A stretch of DNA of 34,715 nt from Planctomycetota bacterium (lineage in GTDB: Bacteria > Planctomycetota > Planctomycetia > Gemmatales > Gemmataceae), in contig VGYC01000063.1 of assembly GCA_016873095.1 (NCBI GenBank), positions 1 to 34,715 on the forward strand. The letters are read 5' to 3'. Under the pieces are notes generated by a model. That model ran no database searches, had not been told where the DNA came from, and saw only the letters and a program-made list of their open reading frames with translations. Positions 16,842-25,700 of the stretch are shown here, piece by piece. Position numbers and translations under genes: made by a program. Position 1 is the stretch's first letter; every line of letters begins with the position of its first letter.

Positions 16842-17978
16842 TCATTCTGCCGATTCCTTGGCGTCGCCCGAAACCAGTGGGACGATGACATACTGATAGT
16901 CGCTGCCAACCCTGATCAGGGCTGGCGTCTTCGCGTCGGCAAGCTCCATGGTCATCGCGGTGTCTGGCTCGAGCACGCGAAGCATGTCGATCAGGTACTT
17001 CGGGTCAAAGTTGATCGCCAGGCTCTTACCTTCGTAGTCGATGGGCATCTCGACGTGCGAACGGCCGGACTCGTTACCGTGGGCCTGAAGCGTAAGCTTT
17101 TTCTTGGCGAAGGTAAAGACCACTCGCTTGCTCTCGTCGTCGGTCATGATGGCGGCCTGGCGAACCGCGGCAAGAAACGGTCCGGCCGTGAACGGCACCT
17201 TGATCGACAGCTTTTGCGGCAAGACGCGGCGATACTCCGGAAAGCGACCCTCCACCAGCCGGCTGTAGATCATGGCCCGCTCGGTCTTCATCAGCACCTC
17301 GTTGGGCCGCAGCGCGATCTTGATCATCTCGTCCGGCTCCGTGAGATTGCGCTCCAGCAGGCTCATGGCCTTGACCGGCACGACCGGCGTCTGACCCTTG
17401 GTGGAATGTCCGCCGTGTGCGGTTGCTGGTTCCTGGATCATGGCCAGCCGCCGGCCGTCGGTGGCCACGAATGTCGCCTGGTTGTCTTCCAGTTCCCAGA
17501 GCACGCCAGTGGTCGCGCCGTAGCGGGAATGCTCCGCCGACGCCGCGGCAAAGATCGTCCGCCGGATCATGTCGCGCAGTACGCCGGCCGAGAGCTCGTG
17601 GTACTTCTCCTCGGCGAAGGTCGGCAAGTCCGGAAACGCCGACGGATCCTCGCCCGGCATCTCGAACTTGTTGCTCTGGCCGCTGACAAAGCAAGCATCG
17701 GGGGTCGCCTCGACCGTCAACTCCTCGTCGGCCGATTCACGCAGGATGGCGATCATGCGCGTCGTGGGAATGAGCGCCTCGCCCGGCTCATCCACCTTGA
17801 CGCCGCGCACCTCCAGGCGAATTCCAAGTTCCAGGTCGGTCGCCATCAGAATGCAGCGATCGCTGTCCACGACCGCCTTGAGATTACGCAAGACAGGCTT
17901 GACATCCCGAGCGGTGATGGCGGCGCTGGCAAGCTGACATGCTCCAAGCAAGCCTTCGCGATGGCACACGGTCTTCAT
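16842..17978 (-). CDS. dnaN: DNA polymerase III beta sliding clamp
   Basis: At 378 residues it is the usual length for the three-domain beta clamp, which dimerises into a ring and tethers polymerase III and other partners to DNA. Recognisable segments are ARDVKPVLRNLKAVVDSD at the N-terminus, ATDLELGIRLEV, ATDGRRLAMI in the middle domain, MKTERAMIYSRLVEGRFPEYRRVLP, and DPKYLIDMLRVL with a VGSDYQYVIVPL end near the partner-binding groove. The start ATG 17978 follows AAAAAAGGATAG, a good ribosome site. It lies between dnaA (297 bases upstream) and the DUF721 gene, all on the minus strand and probably one transcription unit. Nothing in the product looks truncated. Confidence 0.95.
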   Translation of the reverse strand: MKTVCHREGLLGACQLASAAITARDVKPVLRNLKAVVDSDRCILMATDLELGIRLEVRGVKVDEPGEALIPTTRMIAILRESADEELTVEATPDACFVSGQSNKFEMPGEDPSAFPDLPTFAEEKYHELSAGVLRDMIRRTIFAAASAEHSRYGATTGVLWELEDNQATFVATDGRRLAMIQEPATAHGGHSTKGQTPVVPVKAMSLLERNLTEPDEMIKIALRPNEVLMKTERAMIYSRLVEGRFPEYRRVLPQKLSIKVPFTAGPFLAAVRQAAIMTDDESKRVVFTFAKKKLTLQAHGNESGRSHVEMPIDYEGKSLAINFDPKYLIDMLRVLEPDTAMTMELADAKTPALIRVGSDYQYVIVPLVSGDAKESAE

Positions 17979-18275
17979 TGACTTCTATCCTTTTTTAAAT
18001 CAGCAGTAGCAGTAATAGCTAGGCACCTCATGTCGGCAGCTGTCAGGACGGGCTGGCGCGTGCCGCTGATTCTCCCAGGTTCGTGGCTCGCGACGTCATG
18101 TGGAAAGCTCGTCGATGAGCTATCGATCTCATGTTGCGCGGCCGTTGTTCATCTCGCGGGCAGGTCGGCTGAGCCGGCATGGCTGTCACAGCTGCCGACA
18201 CAAGCTGCAACCCATCGACACTTCCTCCACAGGGTCTGGTCCGTCCGCGCCGGCGTGCCGTATCCGCTCGATCGC
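17979..18275. other. dnaA-dnaN intergenic region, candidate origin part
   Basis: No gene is visible in these 297 bases. The region holds TTTTTTAAAT next to a run of CAG/TAG/TAA triplets (18001-18018), a near DnaA box TGTGGAAAG (18099-18107) and a second weak one, CCTCCACA, near 18225. An ATGAG/CTCAT dyad surrounds CTATCGAT at 18115-18132. The matches to the TTATCCACA consensus are imperfect (two or more mismatches). Confidence 0.4.
18001..18018 (+). promoter_or_regulatory. DnaA-trio-like triplet run
   Basis: CAG CAG TAG CAG TAA TAG are six consecutive triplets of the form [C/T]A[G/A], directly 3' of the AT-rich TTTTTTAAAT. DnaA-trios, which guide DnaA onto single-stranded DNA at origins, are repeats of 5'-[T/A]A[G/A]-3' beside an AT-rich unwinding element. 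Three of the six start with C, and the nearest DnaA-box-like word is about 80 bases away, so this is suggestive only. Confidence 0.3.
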
Positions 18276-19247
18276 TCACTGCAGTTCCGCCTGCAGTTTT
18301 CGTACGGCGAAGGACAGATCCGCGTCGCCGGCAAGCGTTTGCTCGACCTTGCGGCAGGCGTGGAGCACCGTGGTGTGATCGCGTCCGCCGAAGTAAGCGC
18401 CGATCTGCTGCAGCGACAGCTGCGTCAGTCGCCGCGCGAGATACATGCTCACTTGCCGCGGCAACATCACCTGGCGAGCGCGCTTGCCGGACTGCAGATG
18501 CCGCGCCTTCACGCCGAAATGCCCGCTGACCTTGTGAACAATGCGATCCACGCTCGGTCGTCGTTCGTCGGCCTGCTCCTGAAAATGCCGCGCCACGACG
18601 TCGAAACTGAGATTGTAGGGATGATCTGTGCTCAAGGATTGCAATTGACGGATCACCGACTCCAGCTGGCGGCCATTACCCCCAAGGTTTTCCGCCAGCC
18701 ACGCCCACGTTTCTTCGGAAAGGCTCAGCTGGCAGCGACGGCCAAGCTCTTGCAGGAAAAGCTGCCGGCTCGATGCTGACCAGTGGTCCAGTCCAACGGT
18801 CAGGCCTTGCGCGAGCCTGCTGAGAAGGCGTGGCGGCAAGCCATCGCCCTTGCAGACCAGTTCGTGCGGGGCCCGACTCGCCGTCATGATCGTGAACTTG
18901 CCGTGTGCCTGGCGATGATCGAGCAGCATGGACAGACCTTCCGCCCGGAAGGGCAGCAAGTGCTGCAGGTCCTCGATGATCAGCCATCCAACCTGGCGAA
19001 GAGCACCATCGGCCGCTTCCGGATCAAACTGTCCGGCAGTCATCAGCACATGCGCAATCGCTGCTTTTTCCAGTTCGTGGGCCAGGGCTTCTACCAGGCA
19101 TGACTTGCCCGCGCCGGGCGGTCCGTGCAAGACCAGGCACGTGAGTTCCGGGGCCTCGCCCTCACGGGCAAGGTTCCGGATGGCAAGGAAGCCGCTGCAG
19201 TTTTCCGGCAACTGGATGAACCGGGAGAAGGACATGGCACGACTCAT
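18276..19247 (-). CDS. dnaA: Replication initiator DnaA, short form (domains III and IV only)
   Basis: From ATG 19247 the product has 323 residues, against about 440-470 for normal DnaA. It starts straight into the AAA+ domain (FSRFIQLPENCSGFLAIRN). Walker A is GPPGAGKS (42-49), Walker B is the variant WLIIEDLQHL (88-97), and NGRQLESVIRQL (191-202) is the sensor-2 region. The DNA-binding domain IV ends with the DnaA signature GRDHTTVLHACRKVE (288-302). Domain I (DnaB and self-interaction) and linker domain II are missing. The frame stays open upstream to 19589, but that part is low-quality and overlaps the divergent gene. ATG 19235 is an alternative start. Neither has a strong ribosome site. 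A paralogue such as Hda is excluded by the intact domain IV. Confidence 0.85.
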   Translation of the reverse strand: MSRAMSFSRFIQLPENCSGFLAIRNLAREGEAPELTCLVLHGPPGAGKSCLVEALAHELEKAAIAHVLMTAGQFDPEAADGALRQVGWLIIEDLQHLLPFRAEGLSMLLDHRQAHGKFTIMTASRAPHELVCKGDGLPPRLLSRLAQGLTVGLDHWSASSRQLFLQELGRRCQLSLSEETWAWLAENLGGNGRQLESVIRQLQSLSTDHPYNLSFDVVARHFQEQADERRPSVDRIVHKVSGHFGVKARHLQSGKRARQVMLPRQVSMYLARRLTQLSLQQIGAYFGGRDHTTVLHACRKVEQTLAGDADLSFAVRKLQAELQ

Positions 19248-19464
19248 GGCAGCTGTGTATTTTATCGCTCGCCGGCTCAATAGTAAAGGGGCAGGCATCG
19301 ATCGTAACCTATTATTATACAATGCTTTAAGATATGGATTTCCTGTCGGGCCAGCATGCTGCAACGGTCTGCTGTTGGCTTGACCGGAGGGCGAAGATGC
19401 GCAGTTGTTCCGCCGTTGCTGGACGCGCTTGTTTGGAGCGCAAGCAGCCGCTAGAATCTTCACC
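19248..19464. other. Divergent dnaA / DUF1501 intergenic region, candidate oriC
   Basis: In this gap genes change direction: the replication genes run left and the DUF1501 pair runs right. The stretch at 19301-19340 (AACCTATTATTATACAATG, then CTTTAAGATATGG) is the most AT-rich I noticed in an otherwise GC-rich window and could unwind easily. TGTGTATTT at 19254-19262 is a weak DnaA-box-like word. No clear box cluster is visible. Confidence 0.4.
19314..19319 (-). promoter_or_regulatory. Possible -10 box for dnaA
   Basis: On the minus strand this reads TATAAT, a perfect sigma-70 -10 hexamer, about 67 bases upstream of the dnaA ATG at 19247. I find no good -35 at the right spacing. It overlaps the AT-rich stretch, so it may be incidental. 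Confidence 0.35.
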
Positions 19465-20817
19465 ATGCCGAATCGTCGTGAGTTCTTGCGCATCGGTCTC
19501 GGTGGTTTCGGTAGCCTGTCGCTGCCGCAGTTGCTGCGCCTGCGCGCCGCGGCGCCTGTCGGCGAGCGACCCGAGCGCACCGCCCTCATCGTCGTCTGGC
19601 TTCAAGGTGGAGCCAGCCACCTCGAGACCTACGATCCCAAGCCGGCGGCCCCGAGCGACGTTCGTGGGCCTTACAACTCGATTCGCACGACGGTTCCCGG
19701 CATTCACATCAGCGAACTATTGCCACAGCATGCCCGCCTGGCCCAGCGGTTTACCCTCCTGCGGTCGATGGTGCATACCGGGTTCTGCCATCAGCAGGGC
19801 AACCAGCAGATGTTCACCGGGCATCCGATCCAGGAATTGAAGCAGCGCCCGGACCATCCCGACCTGATGACCATCACGCACTACGTGCGTTTCAATCCGC
19901 GGCGCAGCTTGCCCGCTTACGTCGGCGTCAATCCGATCCCCTATATCGGGGCCGCCTACCTGGGACAGGCGCATGAACCGTTCGTCGTCACCGGCGACCC
20001 GAATGCGCCATCGTTCGCGGTTCCCAACATCGGCCTCAGAAGCGCGCAGGAGGTGGACCGCCTCAACACGCGCTTCCAGCTGGTCCGTTCGCTGGACCAG
20101 CTGCGCCGACAAGTTGACGAGATGGAACGCCGGCGCGGCTTCGATGTCTTTCAGACGCAGGCCCTGGAACTGCTGGCCGGCGATCGAGCGCGCCAGGCTT
20201 TTGACATCAATCAGGAAGATCCGCGCATTCGCGACCGCTATGGCCGCAATAACTGGGGGCAACGCTGTTTGCTGGCCCGACGCCTGGTTGAGGCCGGCGT
20301 CGATCTGGTGACCACCAGCCTGGACGGCTCGCTGTGCGGCCGGGTGGGCAACTGGGACGACCATGCCGTCAACCATCACATCTTCGATGCCATGAAGTCG
20401 CGCTGCCAGTACTTCGACCAGGCAGTCAGCGCTCTCATCGAAGATCTGCACCAGCGCGGGCTGGAGCGCCGGGTCATGGTCGTCGTGACGGGCGAGTTTG
20501 GCCGCACTCCCGTGATCTCGTACGCCGCCGACAGCGGTAGTGGCGTTCGCCAGCCCGGTCGCGATCATTGGCCTCGAGCGACCTCGTTGCTGTTCAGCGG
20601 CGGCGGCATCCCCAGCGGACAGGTCATCGGCGGCACCGACCGGCTTGGCGGCGACGTGATCGATCGCCGCGTCGGCGTCTGCGATTTCCTTGCCACCCTT
20701 TATCGGCATCTGGGAATCGATGCCGACTCGCGCGCCGTCACCGACCCGCTGGGGCGGCCCGTTTTTCTGCTCCCGCAGCCGGGGCAGGCGATTCCGGAGT
20801 TGATCGCTCGACGCTGA
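19465..20817 (+). CDS. DUF1501 family protein, Tat signal (type A)
   Basis: The 450-residue product starts with a twin-arginine-type leader (NRREFLRIGLGGFGS) just after ATG 19465. DUF1501 proteins have an alkaline-phosphatase/sulfatase-like fold and are abundant in planctomycetes; their substrates are unknown. Segments typical of the family are WLQGGASHLETYDPKP, GEFGRTP, GRDHWP and SGGGIPSGQVIGGTD. The start follows the homologous leader; the ribosome site is poor, and the frame extends to 19405 without better signals. It is divergent from dnaA and 111 bases upstream of a second DUF1501 gene. It closely matches the minus-strand gene at 30968: AVSALIEDLHQRGL and SYAADSGSGV are shared exactly. 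DUF1501 genes usually pair with DUF1549/DUF1553 genes, which are absent here. Confidence 0.9.
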   Translation: MPNRREFLRIGLGGFGSLSLPQLLRLRAAAPVGERPERTALIVVWLQGGASHLETYDPKPAAPSDVRGPYNSIRTTVPGIHISELLPQHARLAQRFTLLRSMVHTGFCHQQGNQQMFTGHPIQELKQRPDHPDLMTITHYVRFNPRRSLPAYVGVNPIPYIGAAYLGQAHEPFVVTGDPNAPSFAVPNIGLRSAQEVDRLNTRFQLVRSLDQLRRQVDEMERRRGFDVFQTQALELLAGDRARQAFDINQEDPRIRDRYGRNNWGQRCLLARRLVEAGVDLVTTSLDGSLCGRVGNWDDHAVNHHIFDAMKSRCQYFDQAVSALIEDLHQRGLERRVMVVVTGEFGRTPVISYAADSGSGVRQPGRDHWPRATSLLFSGGGIPSGQVIGGTDRLGGDVIDRRVGVCDFLATLYRHLGIDADSRAVTDPLGRPVFLLPQPGQAIPELIARR

Positions 20818-20871
20818 TCGCTCGACGCTGATCGCTTGACGCTGATCGCTTAACGTTGATCGCCTCGACCT
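20801..20871. repeat. 14-bp tandem repeat, about five copies
   Basis: The unit TGATCGCTCGACGC repeats at 20801, 20815, 20829, 20843 and 20857 (the last is 15 bases), with one to three changes in the later copies. The first unit codes for the last residues of the preceding DUF1501 protein, and the TGA of the second unit is its stop codon. Each copy holds a GATC. It fills most of the gap before the next gene. Confidence 0.85.
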
Positions 20872-20928
20872 TGATGGTCGGTCCTGCTTGCCAGAGATGT
20901 TCATTCAATCCCCGTGAGAGGTTGCAAA

Positions 20929-22320
20929 ATGTCCCAGCCACGCAGCAGGCACCAACACACGCTGGGGATGACGCGGCGTGAAATCTTGCAGGTCGGCTAC
21001 TCGGGACTCCTGGGTCTGGGGTTGCCGTCCTTGCTGACCCGCCAAACCCAGGCTGCCGGCACAAACGATGCGCCTGCTCAGCGCGCCAGGAGCGTCATTG
21101 TCATTTTCTTGACGGGCGCTCCAAGTCATATCGACACTTTCGATTTGAAGCCGGACGCCCCGGCCGAGGTGCGCGGCACGTTTAGGCCGATTGCCACGCG
21201 CGCCGTGGGCGTGCAGATCTGCGAGCACCTGCCGAGCCTCGCGGCGCGCGCTGACAGGTTCGCCATCGTCCGTTCCATGACGCACGGCTTGCCCAGCCAC
21301 GAACATGCCACGCACATGCTCCTCACCGGAATCGACAGGATGCCGCTCGGCTCGACGCACATGGCCTCGCGGCACGACTGGCCATGCTATGCATCCGGCC
21401 TGGATTATGTGCGCCCGCGACACGATGGCATTCCCAGCGGTGTCATGCTCCCCACTTACCTGAACAACGGCTACGGCTTCTCCGGCCAGACCGCGGGGTT
21501 TCTGGGCGCGCGCCACGACCCCTGGCAGGTGCGACAGGATCCCAACCAGCCCGATTTTCGAGTGGACAACTTGCGCTTGCCCATCGGCCTGTCGCTCAGC
21601 GATCTCGACAACCGCCGGCAACTCCTGGCGCAGGTCGACCAGCAGCGCGCCAGTCTGGCCCGCACCAGAGCCGTGGCGGAATTCAGCAGCCAGCAGGAAC
21701 GGGCCTGCTCCATGCTGACCGCAAGCGCCATCAGCCAGGCATTCGCCGTGGATCGCGAGCCGAATGCCGTCCGCGACCGTTACGGCCGGCACATGTTCGG
21801 GCAGTCGTTATTGCTCGCACGGCGGCTGGTGCAGGCGGGCGTACCCATTGTCCAGGCCAACATGGGTACCATGAACAACTGGGACACGCACAACAGCAAT
21901 TTCACCCAGCTCAAGGATCGCCTGTTGCCCCCGCTGGACAGGAGCGTGGCCGCGTTGCTCGACGATCTGGAAGCGCGTTGCCTGCTGGACCAGACGCTCG
22001 TTGTGATGGTGGGGGAGTTTGGCCGCACGCCACAGCTGGGCGGCAATGTCGGCACCCCAAGTTATGTGCCGGATGGCCGGGACCACTGGGCCGGCGTGTT
22101 CTTCGCCCTGTTTGCCGGCGCCGGCGTGCGCGGCGGCCAGGTTATCGGCAGCTCGGACCGGATTGCTGCTTATCCCGCCACGAGTCCGTTTTATCCCTCA
22201 CATCTTGGCGCCACGATCTACCATGTCCTCGGCATCAATCCGCAGTCGGTCATCATGGATCGCCTGAATCGTCCGATGCACCTCAACGAGGGAGAGCCCA
22301 TCCGACAGCTGTTCTCCTGA
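20929..22320 (+). CDS. DUF1501 family protein, Tat signal (type B)
   Basis: The 463-residue product has an AGAGG ribosome site 7 bases before ATG 20929; the GTG at 20914 would overlap that site and is rejected. A Tat-type leader (TRREILQVGYSGLLG) leads into an Ala-containing cut region. Family segments include FLTGAPSHIDTFDLKP, GEFGRTPQLGG, GRDHWAGVFFALFAGAG and a final EGEPIRQLF. The same ending appears in the minus-strand gene at 32353 (DGEPIRRLF), so the two are closer paralogues than neighbours of the same pair. It probably acts outside the cytoplasmic membrane as a phosphatase- or sulfatase-like hydrolase of unknown substrate. It follows the tandem repeat and may share a transcript with the upstream gene. 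Confidence 0.9.
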   Translation: MSQPRSRHQHTLGMTRREILQVGYSGLLGLGLPSLLTRQTQAAGTNDAPAQRARSVIVIFLTGAPSHIDTFDLKPDAPAEVRGTFRPIATRAVGVQICEHLPSLAARADRFAIVRSMTHGLPSHEHATHMLLTGIDRMPLGSTHMASRHDWPCYASGLDYVRPRHDGIPSGVMLPTYLNNGYGFSGQTAGFLGARHDPWQVRQDPNQPDFRVDNLRLPIGLSLSDLDNRRQLLAQVDQQRASLARTRAVAEFSSQQERACSMLTASAISQAFAVDREPNAVRDRYGRHMFGQSLLLARRLVQAGVPIVQANMGTMNNWDTHNSNFTQLKDRLLPPLDRSVAALLDDLEARCLLDQTLVVMVGEFGRTPQLGGNVGTPSYVPDGRDHWAGVFFALFAGAGVRGGQVIGSSDRIAAYPATSPFYPSHLGATIYHVLGINPQSVIMDRLNRPMHLNEGEPIRQLFS

Positions 22321-22371
22321 GCAGCGTTTGATACACCGCATGGCGAGATCGCGGCGCCTTGGCGACGTAAA

Positions 22372-22390
22372 GAATCGTTCACAACGATTC
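22372..22390. terminator. Stem-loop after the DUF1501 pair
   Basis: GAATCGTT (22372-22379) and AACGATTC (22383-22390) pair perfectly around CAC, 52 bases past the stop at 22320. No T-run follows on the plus strand, so termination is uncertain. Confidence 0.35.
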
Positions 22391-22519
22391 CGTGATTGCT
22401 GCCGGGAATATGCGCGCGGCCAGGAGCCAGCGCGCAGCATCGCCGCGGTCGCCTGTAAACATCGCAAGAATGGCGAATCGCTCCGATCGCCGTGCCTTGG
22501 CACGTCAAATGCTATCTTG

Positions 22520-22550
22520 TTGAGATTTTTCTCGGTGACATTACTAGAAT
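22520..22550 (+). promoter_or_regulatory. Possible promoter of the giant protein gene
   Basis: TTGAGA (22520-22525) and TAGAAT (22545-22550) resemble -35 and -10 boxes, but the 19-base spacing is longer than ideal. They lie in a locally AT-rich patch about 155 bases before the ATG. Confidence 0.3.
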
Positions 22551-22706
22551 GGCCGCTCTGATTGGCCGCCGTTGCGTCAACATCGCCCAGCGCATCAGTT
22601 GACATGCAAGTTCGGAGCTGTTTCCGAAGCGTTTGCAGGTTCCGTCCACGGATCGTGTTCGGGCCGCGCCTGGCCCGATCTTGCTGGCTGAATGAAGGAA
22701 CTGAAA

Positions 22707-25700
22707 ATGAGTCGCTCTGGAAGCCCTTTCCCCGCCCCGCACACCGTGGACCGGACTCGCTTGTCACGGTTGCGCTGGCATCGCCCGCACGTGATGCAGC
22801 TCGAAGACCGCATCGCCCCGGCGGTGTATGGGAACCTGGGAGCGATCGAGCATACCGTCCTCGATTCCTCTCTCATGGCGGGCGATGCGCTGCTGGTCGA
22901 GATTGCCTCGGCCGTTTCATTCGACCAGTTCACCCTGAGCGATGGGCAGCTGGCAGGCAACCTCAAGCTGTCCTTCCTCAATGACTACACGCCGGCCCTC
23001 GGCGATTCCTTCGAGGTGCTGACCTCGTCGCAACCGCTGACGGGCGATTTTGACGGCTACGAAGGCCTGGGCTTCTACGACGATCTCTACCTGAAGCCGG
23101 TCATCAACGGCAACACACTGTCCCTGGAAGTCGCCAGGCTTCCGGGCGGCAAGCTGACCACGACCACCCTCGAGATCATCTCCGCCTTTGCCGGCGGCGA
23201 GGTTGCCCTCAGCGTCGTTTCCCCCGGCGTCTTCGGCGTCACCATGTCCAACGCCAGCGCCTCCGCCGAGCTGGAGATTTCCGAAGATGAGCTCGTCATC
23301 AAGAGCGCCAGCATCACCGTCGACCAGACCTTCACAATCGGCTCGTTCTTCGAAGTTGAAAGCCCAAGCGTGACGATTGAAGACTTCACCATCAGTGCGT
23401 CCGGAGTTGAAAGCGGCACATTCTCCATCGGGGCCGCGTCGGCGACGCTCTTCCCCGGCAAGGCGTTCTCCGCCACGGTGGAAGACTTCGAGTTCAGCTA
23501 CGATACGCTGACCTCGGCGTTCGAGATCAGCGTCGGCTCGTTCGAGCTGACCGTGGGCGAGGCCCTCGTCGTGACGGCCGACTCCGCCGCATTCACTTAT
23601 GATCCGGACACGATCGATGTTCCCGGCACCGAGATCGGCACCATCGAATCCTTGTCGATCAGCATTCCAAAGCTGTCGGGCTTCACGGGCACCATCGAAG
23701 ACCTGGTGATCCGCAACAACGGCTTTGCCTTTGCCAACGCCACGGTTGCCGTAGCGGGCACCTTCAGCATCGGCAGCATCGCAGAGGTGACCGACCCGTC
23801 GCTGACCATCAGCGACGTGGATGTCGATTTCGACGAGCCGGCGCCGTTCTCCGGCTCGATCACCCTCGCTGTCGGCAACTTCACGCTCTTCCCGGGCAAC
23901 ACCAAGTTCACGGCGACGGCCGACGAACTGTCCGCCACCTTCGATTTCTCGGACGACAACAACGGCGCCATGACGCTCGAGGCTGCCTCCGTGGTGATCA
24001 CGGTCGGCTCCGTCGTCGAGTTCACGATCGATGACCTGGAGATCGACACCTCGGCCGAGGGGGACGAGCCGCTGGTGACCGTCGGCTCGTGTGGCGTGAA
24101 CCTGCTGAGCCTGGGCATCAGCGGCAGCGGCCTGGCCGATGGCAGCTTCGTCATCCTGGACAATTTCGGCGTGTCGCTGAGCCTGAACAACGACGCTGCC
24201 GGAAAGCTCAAGTTCCCCAGCTGGCTGCCCATCAACATCACGTTCATCAGCCTGCAGTGGCCCGACTGCAATGCCGACCCCGGCGATTTTACCGTCACCT
24301 TCTCGGCCACGCTCAGCACCGCGGCCATCGGCGGATCGACCTTGACGGTCGAGGGCGGTGTCACCAACGTCGTCGTCGATGTGGGTAAGTTGCTCGACGG
24401 CAAGTTCCCCATCATCAGCATGGACGACGGGCTGATCTCGGTTTCGGGCATGCTGTTCGGCTTCGAGGTCACCGGCACGATCATCTTCGGCGTCGTGCGC
24501 GTGGATGACAACGGCGATTTGATCAGCCCGGACCGCTTCGTGCTCGCGGAGAATCCCGAGACCGGCGATCTTGAGCCGACCGATGAGGCATCCACGGCCG
24601 ACGCGGCGGGGGACGAGATTTTCTTCTTCGGCGGATTGCAAGTCGAGATCGAGGTGGCGGGCAAGGGGTTCGACATCAAGATCGGCGTCTCCGAGCTCGG
24701 TCCGCTCGAGATGTTCATCTCCGTCAGCGCTCCGCTGATCCTGGAGCCCGTCTCCGGCCTGGCGATCTCGAACCTGCGCGGCGGGATCAGCTTCGGCAAT
24801 CCCATCGAGTCGATCACCGATCCGGAGGAGCTGGCGGACGCGGAGTTCGAGACGCCGGCCGATCTCACCGCCCTGCAATGGGCCGCGCAGTTGAAGCGCC
24901 AGGTCGCCGCCCAGGTGGACAGCGGCGTCACCTGGGAGGACTTCGACGAGGCCTTTGCGAACCCCGAGACCATCCGCATCTCGGCCGGCGCCTCGCTTGC
25001 CAGTGCCTATGCGACGAACACGACCTTCCATGCCGACGTGGACATCACCGCCGACCTGTCCGGGAAGTTCATCTTCAACGCCGCCGGCAAGCTCGCCAAC
25101 GACACGATCGACCTGAATTTCCGCGCCTACCTGGACCTGGCGAATGTTGCTGCCGGGGATGCCACCATCCTGTTCCTGACCGACATCAATGGCCCGGACA
25201 GTCCGCTCACGGTCTACGGCGGCGTCGTGTTCAGCTATCTTGACGGCTTGGGCAACGAGATCGACAACCCGGACGAGAACAGCAACTCCCAGCACATCCA
25301 GCTCACCATCAGCGGCGGCGCCAGGTTCCAGGCACTCACCTATTTCGAGGCGACGCTGAGCGGCAGCGTGACCTTCGACTTCGACATCCAGAGCACGGTG
25401 CTCACCGTTGACATGACCGGCGATCTGGAAGCCAGCTACCTGGGCAATCTCGCCCAGGCCGCCGGGCACTTCACCCTCGACTTCAAGGGGCTCAGCGACG
25501 TTCCCGTCCTCTATGGCGCCATGGTCGTGCGATCGGGCGAAGCCTTCGATATCCTGACCGACCTTGGCTTCGAGGTGACCGCCCGCGGCTTCTTCTACAT
25601 CAACACCGATACGGAAGGCCACGAGGTCGAGCTGACCTTCTCGGACGACACCACCGAGGTCTTCGATCTGAAGCCGTTGTCGGTAGGCTTTGGGGTCTAC

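Larger units (their letters stand above)
22321..22706. other. Leader region of the giant secreted protein gene
   Basis: No gene is seen in these 386 bases. Near the left end a stem-loop could end the DUF1501 transcript, and a weak promoter pair lies at 22520-22550. The AAGGA ribosome site of the next gene sits at the right end. Confidence 0.5.

Noticed and set aside
19248-19589. N-terminal extension of DnaA to 19589
   Set aside because: The extra 114 residues are Arg/Ala/Pro-rich, show no domain I features and overlap the start of the divergent DUF1501 gene.
20801-20871. CRISPR array
   Set aside because: The 14-bp copies are directly adjacent with no spacers and no cas genes are present.
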